Virus record (IMG/VR): IMGVR_UViG_3300025736_000014
Coordinates: 1-64,000 of that record
Length of the DNA: 64,000 bases
From: a virus
Direction: 5' to 3' (one strand)
Part shown: in pieces, positions 48,488 to 55,833 of the stretch
Numbering within the stretch: position 1 is the first letter of the stretch
Layout: each line of letters begins with the position of its first letter
Program-made: the position numbers and the translations under genes
The notes under the pieces: model-generated
The model's input: the letters and a program-made list of their open reading frames with translations, nothing else
The model's database searches: none
Told to the model about the DNA's origin: nothing

Positions 48488-48706
48488 CTATCTCCTTATA
48501 AATCCAGGTTGATAAATTTCTAATTCATCTCTGATATTTTTTATCTTAAACCAATCACCAAGCAATATAATCTCTAAGCCTCTTTTAAGCCCTCTTAAGT
48601 GATGCTCATGACTTACTAAAATAGTGTTTTCTTTATCTATATTATTTTCTCTCAAGTATTCCTTGTAAATTGGATGATGTGGTGTAATTATAATTTGTTC
48701 TTTCAT
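48488..48706 (-). CDS. Hypothetical protein (72 aa)
   Basis: The start MKEQIIITPHHPIYKEYL after GAAAGGAAAG is preferred to an ATG 16 codons earlier without a site. His-rich centre (HEHHLRGLKRG). Unknown function. Confidence 0.65.
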   Translation of the reverse strand: MKEQIIITPHHPIYKEYLRENNIDKENTILVSHEHHLRGLKRGLEIILLGDWFKIKNIRDELEIYQPGFIRR

Positions 48707-48750
48707 ACTTTCCTTTCTGGGTTTCCCAATTTGTTTAGATATAGGTTGTT

Positions 48751-49053
48751 TCATAAAAACTTCTGTAAATACTTAATAGGGTCTCTACCTTCTTGAATCT
48801 CATCTAACATTTGGTGTTGGTAATATTCCCACCCTTCAAGTGGTTCTTCACCAAAAAAAGCCTTAGCAAAGTCAGGGGAGAAATAAAACCTTTCGCCTAA
48901 TATACTCCCATCGTTTAACTTCCAACCCCCAGGACTATATAATTCCCAAGTTACAGAATAGTCATTTTTAATAAGTTCTAAATCCAAATCACCCCTCCAC
49001 CCATTCTTTACTGCTTTGGCTATGGCTTTCTTTAAGATTGTTTCGTTTTTCAT
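48751..49053 (-). CDS. Hypothetical protein (100 aa)
   Basis: Starts MKNETILKKAIAKAVKNGWRGD and contains YSPGGWKLNDGSILGERFYFSPDFAKAFFG, a pattern common in small phage proteins of unknown role. Direction and spacing fit the cluster. Confidence 0.72.
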   Translation of the reverse strand: MKNETILKKAIAKAVKNGWRGDLDLELIKNDYSVTWELYSPGGWKLNDGSILGERFYFSPDFAKAFFGEEPLEGWEYYQHQMLDEIQEGRDPIKYLQKFL

Positions 49054-49080
49054 ATAGACCTTTATATAATAATTGTTAAT

Positions 49081-49100
49081 ATTTAATGTTCTTGTTCATA
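49081..49100 (-). repeat. 20-bp direct repeat, copy 1
   Basis: ATTTAATGTTCTTGTTCATA, identical to 49136-49155. Copy 2 contains the last codons of the 71-residue gene, so copy 1 is a duplicated gene end; AATCACGCC also repeats between them. Confidence 0.8.
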
Positions 49101-49135
49101 ATCACGCCATAATCGCGACATTAATCACGCCAATT

Positions 49136-49155
49136 ATTTAATGTTCTTGTTCATA
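49136..49155 (-). repeat. 20-bp direct repeat, copy 2
   Basis: Identical to 49081-49100 and covering the stop of the gene at 49138. Confidence 0.8.
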
Positions 49156-49353
49156 GATTGCTTGTCTTAGATAAACTACTAAATCTAAAGCCTCTTCGTA
49201 GGCGTCCTGTAAAACGTTTCTACCATTATGGGGCTGTAATCTGACACCATATCTCTCCAGGCCGAATTTATCTCTCTTATTCATATCCAAAATAACTAGA
49301 TCCCAGACTGCGGGTAGTTTGTTTTTCTTTGGTCTAGGCTGTTTCTTATTCAT
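49138..49353 (-). CDS. MazG-like small protein (71 aa)
   Basis: From MNKKQPRPKKNKLP. WDLVILDMNKRDKFGLERYG and NVLQDAYEEALDLVVYLRQAIYEQ resemble short MazG/NTP-pyrophosphohydrolase-like phage proteins (the EExxD-like EEALD). It would hydrolyse or bind dNTPs if active. A start 17 codons earlier is possible. Confidence 0.6.
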   Translation of the reverse strand: MNKKQPRPKKNKLPAVWDLVILDMNKRDKFGLERYGVRLQPHNGRNVLQDAYEEALDLVVYLRQAIYEQEH

Positions 49354-49654
49354 ATAGTAATTTAAACATTGGTTCTTTCCAAGCACGTTCTTCTTTGTAT
49401 CCACAATGAGAGCAGGTGTAGTCGACTAGATATGACACTTCTATCCTAATTTTACTTGGAACTGGGCACGATGAATAAAGATTTTCATAAGTTATTGGCA
49501 ATAGGTTCTCTATTTTTTTATCTATGCTCGGGGTGATGTGGGCAATAACATGAGATTTACAGCTACGGCATTGAAGGGTACAAATACCGCGTGTTCTTCT
49601 CTTAAGCCGATCTTCGGCACTAAGAGGATCGTAAGCTGAGGAAGTAATCGCCAT
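49346..49654 (-). CDS. Zinc-binding hypothetical protein (102 aa)
   Basis: CTLQCRSCKSHV and CSHCGYK give two Cys pairs. The N-terminal start (MAITSSAYDPLSAEDRLKRR) is polar. First gene of the minus cluster next to the tRNA-like RNA at 49.7 kb. Unknown function. Confidence 0.7.
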   Translation of the reverse strand: MAITSSAYDPLSAEDRLKRRTRGICTLQCRSCKSHVIAHITPSIDKKIENLLPITYENLYSSCPVPSKIRIEVSYLVDYTCSHCGYKEERAWKEPMFKLLYE

Positions 49655-49682
49655 ATATAGATTATATCATAAATAACTCAGT

Positions 49683-49774
49683 AGCTGGGGCAAGGACTTG
49701 AACCTTACAAAGAGCCCGTAATATCAGGAATCGGGCAACACCTGAACATTCTGCGATTCGTTCGCCTCCCAGCT
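49683..49774 (-). tRNA. tRNA-like RNA, anticodon unassigned
   Basis: Acceptor AGCTGGG/CCCAGCT, T-arm TAAGG-TTCAAGT-CCTTG and a D-arm-like GCGA/TCGC hairpin are clear. The middle does not give a clean 5-bp/7-base anticodon arm: GCCCG/CGGGC could be a long variable arm, leaving GTTCAGG with TCA as a possible anticodon, but its stem is poor; TCAGG/CCTGA competes. A class II tRNA, a pseudo-tRNA or a pseudoknotted RNA are all possible. Confidence 0.55.
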
Positions 49775-51020
49775 ATTCAGTTATCAAAGAGTAGCTTATT
49801 ATAGCATATGTGTCGACAGATTTCTATCGCCATTTACCTTTCTATTTTTTTTAATTACCGTCTTTTGTAGTAAAGACTATAGGGTATTTGTCATTGATTT
49901 TAGGGCAGGCCTAACGGAAGTAGCTAGTTTACGATTAGTAGACATAGTCTCCTGGATTGCTCCATTGCTTCCAGAGTAGAAAACCCCGTTCCCATTATAT
50001 ATAGCATTACATTAGGGAAAGTGTCGACAGATGGGTATATGAAGTACAGTTTAAGCAATAACGATGTACGGTACCCACTATAGGCTATCCACAATAGATT
50101 TTCTGACTAGGGGGCCTATAGTGTTCCACATGAGAGAAGAAAACGCATAACTACTCTGTTAAAATTCCGTTTGATATAATCTTTTCTATACTATGAGTTG
50201 TCCTATAGTAGAGTGATGATACTACTAATCAAGAGATAGTCCTATAACAATACACTAGAAGATATACGCTATATAATTCCATTCATCTATCTACTAACTA
50301 CTAACACTGTAGTATTTACTATGGGGAAATCATCTATGTAGTACTAGAATCCTATAACATAAACTATACAGTCTAGTTCTAACTATAACTATTACTATAA
50401 GTTATGTCCTGTAGTATCACACTATAGTCTTAGATCCATAGAGAAATGACTTATAGTGTTGACTATACTGCCTGTTAAGTGCGTTTATAATAAACACTAT
50501 TGGATAACTTATAATGTAGTACTATATCATCATCTTTTGTCCTATAGTAATGTGATCATCTGTATAGTCCTATAGTATGATGTAAGATGATATAAGATAC
50601 ACTATAGTAACTACTATCGGACACGAAACTGTTACTTCTAAGACACGCTGTTTTTCATATCGCATAAATCATCATCAATAATAATAAAATGCGTTAGAAT
50701 TGAACAGGACAAGTCTTTTAATATCTTTAATCTGTTATCTAAGTATATATAGTCGAAATAGTAAAAATTCCAACAGACCTCGAAACTGATACTATAGGAT
50801 TCTGATGACTTTCTTCTCTGTTATATTGCTACTTGACAATTTTGTATAATAGTTTATCGTTAAGTTACTGATGATATTAGTATAAGTAATTTTTCATCGT
50901 CTCAGATACAGAAAAGAGATCACACTTTAACAAACAGATCAGACAACAACAGACTTGATACATCTGATGATCTTAAAATCTGATAGTCTTATCTAAGTAG
51001 TCAAGAGAATTGAGATACTT
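49775..51020. repeat. 1.2-kb non-coding stretch with CCTATAGT motifs
   Basis: No gene is supported. The 8-mer CCTATAGT occurs on the plus strand at 50115, 50202, 50541 and 50569 and in inverse form (ACTATAGG) at 49876, 50077 and 50791; one more copy is at 52101. Near matches (CTATAGT, CTATAAC) are dense between. GTTTACGATTAGTAGACA at 49927 and GTGTCGACA at 49810 and 50030 also occur. It could be an origin, a promoter cluster or a binding array. Confidence 0.6.
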
Positions 51021-51359
51021 ATGATAGATAAAATAGAACGATTTATTTATTTAACTGTATTGTTTTTGTTTTACTCAATGTTATTATTTAACATATCGAG
51101 AAGTTATGAAAGAAAAGACTTCGAGTTTACTGTTGAGAATTGCTTGATAAAAACATCAGACAATCAATTGCAAGTGTTAAAAAAATACGATTGTTACGAA
51201 TATTTTTACTCACTTGCTTATGATCTTAATTATGCGATCAATGAAGACATAAGTTTCCAATCTGTTAAAAAATGTTTAACTTATGTTAACAATAACAGAT
51301 ACGAAATAGTCGCAACTGACGCTTGTTTAGATTATTTTTACAATCTTGAAAACTACTAA
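51021..51359 (+). CDS. Membrane-anchored or secreted protein (112 aa)
   Basis: Residues 7-26 (RFIYLTVLFLFYSMLLFNIS) are a hydrophobic N-terminal segment; the rest has five Cys and many Tyr and Asn, as in exported disulfide proteins. First gene of the right arm; its leader shares TAGTCAA...GAGAT with the next genes. Unknown function. Confidence 0.7.
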   Translation: MIDKIERFIYLTVLFLFYSMLLFNISRSYERKDFEFTVENCLIKTSDNQLQVLKKYDCYEYFYSLAYDLNYAINEDISFQSVKKCLTYVNNNRYEIVATDACLDYFYNLENY

Positions 51360-51445
51360 CTTACTAATTATTTATACTTGACTGCTTAACTAAGACTATC
51401 AGAACTGACTGACTGCTTTATATAGTCAAGTGAAAAGAGATTTTT

Positions 51446-51664
51446 ATGACTAACTTATATAAAAAGATGTTAACAAAAAAACAAAGAAAAGTTTTTTCTT
51501 CTGTTTTATCACTTGATTATTTTAACGATCTGCTAGTTTTTCTTCGTGATGATGATAAACTTAACGCTGACAGTTGTTTCGATTGTGTTGCTTATCATAA
51601 GTTATCACAACTTGATGATAACTTTTTAACAGAGTTAAACAACTTAAGACAAAAATATCAATAA
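51446..51664 (+). CDS. Hypothetical protein (72 aa)
   Basis: Charged helical protein (MTNLYKKMLTKKQRKVFSSVL...) with Cys at 42 and 45 (DSCFDC). The ATG follows GAAAAGAGAT, the leader motif shared by its neighbours. Unknown. Confidence 0.65.
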   Translation: MTNLYKKMLTKKQRKVFSSVLSLDYFNDLLVFLRDDDKLNADSCFDCVAYHKLSQLDDNFLTELNNLRQKYQ

Positions 51665-51748
51665 AAAAATAAATCTTGACTATATAACGAAGTCAGTCAG
51701 AAAACGCTTGACTAACACAATCAGTCAACAGAGTGAAAAGAGATATTT

Positions 51749-52051
51749 ATGAGTAATACAATTAAAAATTACAATAAAATCGCTGTTGAACTGAGAAAAC
51801 TAGAACAATTGCGACAACAACTCAGAGAACAGAAGAAAAAACTTGTTAACTCTGAAGATTATAAGTCAGTTAAAAGACAAGAAGACAATAAGAAAAAGAA
51901 GTATTGGAATAAGGCCCATAATACTTCTGCAAAATTGTTTCGAGATATGTCTGTCGATACTGTCAATAAGATTAAGAACATAGTCTCTAACGATCAAAAG
52001 ACTATGATTGATGTTATCGTTTCTAACTTGAAACAGTATCAAGGCCGATAA
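51749..52051 (+). CDS. Coiled-coil protein (100 aa)
   Basis: Residues about 10-50 (ELRKLEQLRQQLREQKKKL...) form a strong basic coiled coil; the second half is helical. Leader GAAAAGAGATATTT matches the previous gene. Could be a nucleic-acid-binding dimer. Unknown. Confidence 0.7.
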   Translation: MSNTIKNYNKIAVELRKLEQLRQQLREQKKKLVNSEDYKSVKRQEDNKKKKYWNKAHNTSAKLFRDMSVDTVNKIKNIVSNDQKTMIDVIVSNLKQYQGR

Positions 52052-52136
52052 TTATAAATTATAAGTTAAAATCTTTGTTGATTGATTAAGTTAGTCAAGT
52101 CCTATAGTAAAAAACTCAATTTCCAAGAGTGATATT

Positions 52137-52247
52137 ATGAAAAAATCAAACACGAAAATTCCACGAAAGATTTTCAGTGTTTTTTTTCAAAACTATTCCA
52201 TGCGAAAACAAGAGCATACAAAAACCAGATGTATAGCAAATCCATGA
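52137..52247 (+). CDS. Possible small basic peptide (36 aa)
   Basis: MKKSNTKIPRKIFSVFFQNY, ending RCIANP. Its leader (TAGTCAAG, a CCTATAGT copy, then GAGTGATATT) resembles those of the genes before it. Short, so uncertain. The rest of 52052-52347 shows no other gene. Confidence 0.4.
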   Translation: MKKSNTKIPRKIFSVFFQNYSMRKQEHTKTRCIANP

Positions 52248-52347
52248 GTATGAGCTACCCACCTAGAAATTTGTGATTTTGCTCAGGGAGCGAGAACCTT
52301 CTTGAGCTAAATTCCAAATTATCAATTAAATCCATAAACGGTGAATT

Positions 52348-52596
52348 ATGGAATATGAAATAGATAAAAATATAATCAGAGAATCCGTCCATCTCGCTTG
52401 GGTTTCCGATACACTAAGCGAAACTCTAGTTGGAAGAACTAGAAGATGGATGGAAATAAAATATCATAAGTCTATATCCAAGCTAAAGAAGCTTGGACAA
52501 CCCAAGTCAACGAGTATCCAATTACTCAGAGCCTTGGGTGTTTCAGTTCCTGAGATACATGTAAGGAAAATAAAAGTTATTAAATTACCCAAATAA
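52348..52596 (+). CDS. Hypothetical protein (82 aa)
   Basis: Basic protein (ETLVGRTRRWMEIKYHKSI) with a C-terminal RKIKVIKLPK. No strong ribosome site. The following gene starts two bases after it. Unknown. Confidence 0.65.
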   Translation: MEYEIDKNIIRESVHLAWVSDTLSETLVGRTRRWMEIKYHKSISKLKKLGQPKSTSIQLLRALGVSVPEIHVRKIKVIKLPK

Positions 52597-52598
52597 AT

Positions 52599-52805
52599 AT
52601 GTTTTACAGATTAAGTGTTATATTACCCGATAAAACTATTGAAGAAATCGGAGAGTTTCGCACTAACAAACGCCAAGCTCTCGTATATTCCAAGCAATTA
52701 CTAAGGGTAGCCCCCATTGGAATTGTGCGGATAGAAAGAAAACGAAGTTTAGACGGGAAATATCAACCTTGGATCAAGAGAAGTTTCTCGTCCAAGAAAA
52801 AATAA
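52599..52805 (+). CDS. Hypothetical basic protein (68 aa)
   Basis: Beta-like start MFYRLSVILPDKTIEEIGEF and very basic end (IKRSFSSKKK). Coupled to the gene upstream by a two-base gap. Unknown. Confidence 0.65.
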   Translation: MFYRLSVILPDKTIEEIGEFRTNKRQALVYSKQLLRVAPIGIVRIERKRSLDGKYQPWIKRSFSSKKK

Positions 52806-52819
52806 AGGAGGTGAAAGTT

Positions 52820-53008
52820 ATGCTAAAAACAATCAAATTAACCGAAGCAGAACAGCAATATCTTTCCGAAATACTTTTGAAGCAGATAAAAATATTAGCT
52901 GATATCTTGGATAAAAACAAAGCGGAAAAATACTTAAGGAAAATAGATAAAAACCACGCCTATACAATTTACCAAAAGATTATTAATAAAGGAGCTATTT
53001 ATGGATAA
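52820..53008 (+). CDS. Hypothetical helical protein (62 aa)
   Basis: The start after AAAGGAGGTGAAAGTT is clear (MLKTIKLTEAEQQYLSEILL). Helical and Lys-rich. A longer frame upstream is not needed. Unknown. Confidence 0.72.
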   Translation: MLKTIKLTEAEQQYLSEILLKQIKILADILDKNKAEKYLRKIDKNHAYTIYQKIINKGAIYG

Positions 53009-53156
53009 AAGTCCGTATAGTGATGAATCCTTGGAGTATGAGGAGGAAATTTTAGAGCTTGTGGATAACCGAGATGAATTTACTCGGAGTGATTTACAAG
53101 CTATAGTTACCGCTTTAGTCCAGAGGATAATATCAGAAACAAAGAAAAGGAGGTGA
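53001..53156 (+). CDS. Small acidic protein (51 aa)
   Basis: MDKSPYSDESLEYEEEILEL with AAAGGAG upstream; ends SETKKRR where its stop lies inside the AGGAGGTGA of the next gene. Acidic helix, unknown role. Confidence 0.7.
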   Translation: MDKSPYSDESLEYEEEILELVDNRDEFTRSDLQAIVTALVQRIISETKKRR

Positions 53157-53163
53157 AAGTTAT

Positions 53164-53520
53164 ATGTCCAAACAGTCTACATGGGATAAAGTAATGGCTT
53201 GTAAGCCCAAAGATACTAGACATAATGGATTAGCTAATAATCTAAAACCAGATGAACTAGAAACAGTCTTAGCCACTTTAGACTTCTTTGGAGGCAATAT
53301 TCAACAAGCTAGTTTTGACTTAAAAATAGCAAAATACCGAATTTTCGATTGGATAGCTATGGGAGTCCAAGGAGATAGAATGGGTAATCTCTGTGCTACT
53401 CAAGTTATAGCTTATTCCTTCCTAAAGTGCGAAGGAGATATTGATAAGTGGATCGAAGATTTAAGAGTTAGTGATTACCAGATGGACACAGCTTGGGAGA
53501 ATACCAAGTTGGGTTATTAA
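53164..53520 (+). CDS. Hypothetical protein with helix-turn-helix-like segment (118 aa)
   Basis: FFGGNIQQASFDLKIAKYRIFDWI near 41-64 looks like a helix-turn-helix of the type found in small terminases and regulators. AAAGGAGGTGAAAG upstream fixes the start. Possible DNA-binding protein. Confidence 0.65.
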   Translation: MSKQSTWDKVMACKPKDTRHNGLANNLKPDELETVLATLDFFGGNIQQASFDLKIAKYRIFDWIAMGVQGDRMGNLCATQVIAYSFLKCEGDIDKWIEDLRVSDYQMDTAWENTKLGY

Positions 53521-53547
53521 AATAAATCGCAGTGGGGTAATACTCGA

Positions 53548-53566
53548 CCCAAGTTAACAGCTTGGG
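53548..53566 (+). other. Intergenic stem-loop
   Basis: CCCAAG/CTTGGG around TTAACAG in the 157-base gap 53521-53677; no T-run. The gap shows no gene. Confidence 0.5.
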
Positions 53567-53677
53567 TGGCGGATTAGATGTGGGAGGGACTAGATGCCCG
53601 ATGATCCTTCTGATCCGTTGCCTGAGCTGTTAAAGCTCAATTAACAATTTAATATCCGTAAGGGAGGTGAAACCTTT

Positions 53678-54166
53678 ATGACAAAAGGTAAAGCCGTCCC
53701 TCGCTGGAAGTTCGAAGTTGTCGTTATAACGCTTTTAGTTATAATCCTAGCGATACTAATTCGGGTCTACAAAGTAACTTTTGATACTCACGAAATTTTA
53801 TCGCCTGTTGCAACTCAGACAATAACAATTATCCGACAAGAAACTGTGGATAATATGATTTCTGAGGCAGCCGTTGAATATGGCGTTCCAAGATATGTGC
53901 TTCACTGTGTAATCTTCCATGAAAGCAACAGAGGCATTGGTCAATATGACCAAAACGCTGTTGGGGATAATGGAAAAGCAATGGGATTCGCACAATTTTG
54001 GCTTAACACATGGAAAGGATTTCAAAGACTAAGAAATCGACCAACGACAATCAGTAGAACAAATCCAAGGGAGTCTATTGATGCTCTTGCTTGGGCAATC
54101 GCCAATGGCAGGGGAACTCATAACTGGACTCCAATCAGCGATGGACGATGTCCACTCAGCTACTGA
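53678..54166 (+). CDS. Membrane-anchored lytic transglycosylase (endolysin candidate)
   Basis: 162 residues. Residues about 12-31 (FEVVVITLLVIILAILIRV) form an N-terminal membrane or signal-anchor segment. The rest matches a goose-type/SLT fold: catalytic Glu82 in VIFHESNRG, then NGKAMGFAQFWLNTW. It would cut peptidoglycan glycan strands, either at host lysis (as a signal-anchor endolysin) or at infection. GGGAGGTGAAACC precedes the ATG. Confidence 0.85.
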   Translation: MTKGKAVPRWKFEVVVITLLVIILAILIRVYKVTFDTHEILSPVATQTITIIRQETVDNMISEAAVEYGVPRYVLHCVIFHESNRGIGQYDQNAVGDNGKAMGFAQFWLNTWKGFQRLRNRPTTISRTNPRESIDALAWAIANGRGTHNWTPISDGRCPLSY

Positions 54167-54171
54167 GTGTG

Positions 54172-54193
54172 GGGAGAGATTAATTTCTCTCCC
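54172..54193 (+). other. Intergenic stem-loop
   Basis: GGGAGAGA/TCTCTCCC around TTAATT, right after the transglycosylase gene; no T-run. Confidence 0.6.
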
Positions 54194-54243
54194 TTACTGA
54201 ATAGCTAAGTAAAAATTATAACCACGAAAGGTGGTGGAAAATT

Positions 54244-54444
54244 ATGGCAGAAAAACAATACTGCTTTGAAGTTAACATAAAGTGGGTTCATATTCTATCC
54301 GCTAAAAATCTTAAAAAAGCAAGGAAAGCTGTAAAAGATATTTTCCGTGAAACTTACAATTTTACACCCGAAGACAAGGAAATTATCCATGTTAAAAAAC
54401 TTAGTGATTTGGATGATGATTTGTGTATTGAATCCAAAGCTTAA
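54244..54444 (+). CDS. Hypothetical protein (66 aa)
   Basis: MAEKQYCFEVNIKWVHILSAKNLKKARKAV: a beta-beta-helix pattern, then acidic end. AAAGGTGGTGG upstream. Unknown. Confidence 0.7.
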   Translation: MAEKQYCFEVNIKWVHILSAKNLKKARKAVKDIFRETYNFTPEDKEIIHVKKLSDLDDDLCIESKA

Positions 54445-54454
54445 GATTTGTTAG

Positions 54455-54477
54455 GGTAACTGAAATTATCGGTTACC
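54455..54477 (+). other. Intergenic stem-loop
   Basis: GGTAAC/GTTACC with an 11-base loop, after the 66-residue gene; no T-run. Confidence 0.55.
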
Positions 54478-54520
54478 TAATAGAAATCTTAATTATTACC
54501 AATAAAGGAGGTGAAAAGTT

Positions 54521-54898
54521 ATGAAACCGTTATATTATAAGCGTGATGGAACTCCCTATACTAGCAAATGGGCTACTAGACGCTGGGCAAAAGACTATGA
54601 AAATAAAAAACTCCGAGAAGTCAAGCAGGAAACTCTGAAAAACGGGTTGTATATATCAACCGTTTGGCTCGGACTAGATCATAGTCATGGACTTGGAAAA
54701 CCTCTTATATTTGAAACTATGGTATTTGAACATAAAAGAGGAAAGGGGTTATCTAGTCTAGGAAAAAGCTTAGATCAGCAAAGATGGTCAACCGTAGCTG
54801 AAGCCTTTGCTGGACACTATCTTATGATTAAGAAGTGGAGCAGTTTCCGAGGATTAAAACCTTTTAGAAAATACTTTGCCAATAAGGGGGTGAAATAA
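54521..54898 (+). CDS. Conserved phage protein of unknown function (125 aa)
   Basis: The core ISTVWLGLDHSHGLGKPLIF then ETMVF and QRWSTVAEAFAGH is a pattern I recognise from small conserved phage proteins with no known role. AAAGGAGGTGAAAAG upstream. The N-terminal 45 residues are basic. Confidence 0.78.
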   Translation: MKPLYYKRDGTPYTSKWATRRWAKDYENKKLREVKQETLKNGLYISTVWLGLDHSHGLGKPLIFETMVFEHKRGKGLSSLGKSLDQQRWSTVAEAFAGHYLMIKKWSSFRGLKPFRKYFANKGVK

Positions 54899-54900
54899 AT

Positions 54901-55164
54901 ATGCTATCCATAATCGAAGTCGACGATTTTTTAAGGCGACTTGGAAGCAAGGAAGGATGTAATTTCCGTGTAGATAAAAGAGGAGAAAACATCTGGAATT
55001 GCGAAAACGATCACAAATACGCCAAAGCTATCTTGAAAAAGATGGGCGTTTCCAAAGCTAATGTTAAAAAGCTTTTAGGAATAGCCAAAGCTAACGGTGG
55101 ACATTGTGATTGTGAGATATTATTTAATGCGGAGGATGCTTTATATGATAAAGCGACCAATTAG
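54901..55164 (+). CDS. DUF2695-like protein (87 aa)
   Basis: The end has NGGHCDCEILFNAEDAL, the signature of DUF2695, with Cys and His that may bind metal. The rest is a helix-rich start with a Cys. AAGGGGGTGA overlaps the end of the gene before. Confidence 0.8.
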   Translation: MLSIIEVDDFLRRLGSKEGCNFRVDKRGENIWNCENDHKYAKAILKKMGVSKANVKKLLGIAKANGGHCDCEILFNAEDALYDKATN

Positions 55165-55306
55165 AACGCAGATTTCTCTCTTTCCTCTTAAGATGCTTGG
55201 ATGGAGGGAAATCGGAAAGTTTGGGAAAGGAACAATCTTTTCCAGAGGTAAAAAGAAAAGAGTCGTTGGAAGATACGGCTTTAATTTTACCATGAGCAAA
55301 TCTTAG
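55145..55306 (+). CDS. Small basic protein (53 aa)
   Basis: MIKRPIRTQISLFPLKMLGW after GCGGAGGATGC; overlaps the DUF2695 gene by 20 bases. Very basic (SRGKKKRVVGRYG). Possibly binds nucleic acid. Confidence 0.65.
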   Translation: MIKRPIRTQISLFPLKMLGWREIGKFGKGTIFSRGKKKRVVGRYGFNFTMSKS

Positions 55307-55317
55307 AATTTGTGCGG

Positions 55318-55340
55318 TTGGTTGAGTTAATCTTGACCAA
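55318..55340 (+). other. Intergenic stem-loop
   Basis: TTGGT/ACCAA stem after the 53-residue gene; no T-run. Confidence 0.45.
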
Positions 55341-55382
55341 CTAGCAGAAATCCTAAATTAAACCTTAAAGGAGGTGAAAAAT

Positions 55383-55622
55383 ATGACAGCCAGAAAATTA
55401 ACTTGGTTGTGCTTTATAGTTGGCATGTTTATGCTTTGGAAAACAACACATAACTGGACAGCTATGTTTTGGGCTTGGATAGCATCTCTTAACTTTACTT
55501 TTCCAAATGATAATGTCCAAAAGGAATGGGAAAAATTAAAAGTTGAGTGGAAAGAACTTGTAAAGCAAGCCCATAAAGCTAAAAGAGCTAAGGAAGCATA
55601 TAAGAAAGCTAAGTCCAAATAA
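55383..55622 (+). CDS. Single-pass membrane protein with basic helix (79 aa)
   Basis: MTARKLTWLCFIVGMFMLWK then a Trp-rich hydrophobic part to about 35 and a long Lys-rich helix. AAAGGAGGTGAAAAAT upstream. One or two membrane segments with a charged tail fit a holin-like size, but nothing proves it. Confidence 0.65.
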   Translation: MTARKLTWLCFIVGMFMLWKTTHNWTAMFWAWIASLNFTFPNDNVQKEWEKLKVEWKELVKQAHKAKRAKEAYKKAKSK

Positions 55623-55627
55623 AGAGA

Positions 55628-55651
55628 TTTGCCCATCGAAAGGTGGGCAAA
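55628..55651 (+). other. Intergenic stem-loop
   Basis: TTTGCCCA/TGGGCAAA, 8-bp perfect stem, after the membrane protein gene; not followed by a T-run. Confidence 0.6.
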
Positions 55652-55691
55652 CCTAATTAGTTGGAGTCAAACTGTGATTTATTTCACCCTA

Positions 55692-55720
55692 TTGACTTAT
55701 AAGCTATACTATGATATAAT
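55692..55720 (+). promoter_or_regulatory. Consensus promoter upstream of an attenuator-like leader
   Basis: TTGACT, exactly 17 bases, TATAAT. The leader (about 55727-55833) holds GTGGAG/CTCCAC (55744-55749 and 55764-55769), then the terminator at 55781. Confidence 0.78.
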
Positions 55721-55780
55721 AAGATATATTAACCAGTTAAATAGTGGAGAATAATATCTATTACTCCACGCTTGTTATGT

Positions 55781-55815
55781 CCACTTAGTAATTCCTACTC
55801 TAAGTGGAGTTTTTA
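55781..55815 (+). terminator. Intrinsic terminator just upstream of a ribosome site
   Basis: CCACTTAG/CTAAGTGG stem, 11-base loop, then AGTTTTTATT. AAGGAGGTGA begins about 5 bases later. The 3' strand (GTGGAG) can instead pair with CTCCAC of the upstream hairpin, so an antiterminator is possible. Confidence 0.82.
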
Positions 55816-55833
55816 TTAAGGAGGTGAATAGTT

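Noticed and set aside
50077-50798. T7-type promoters
   Set aside because: ACTATAGG resembles the end of T7 promoters, but no longer consensus is shared between copies and no phage RNA polymerase gene is in the window.
45873-51020. CRISPR array
   Set aside because: The repeats are short, unevenly spaced and lack unique spacers of constant length.
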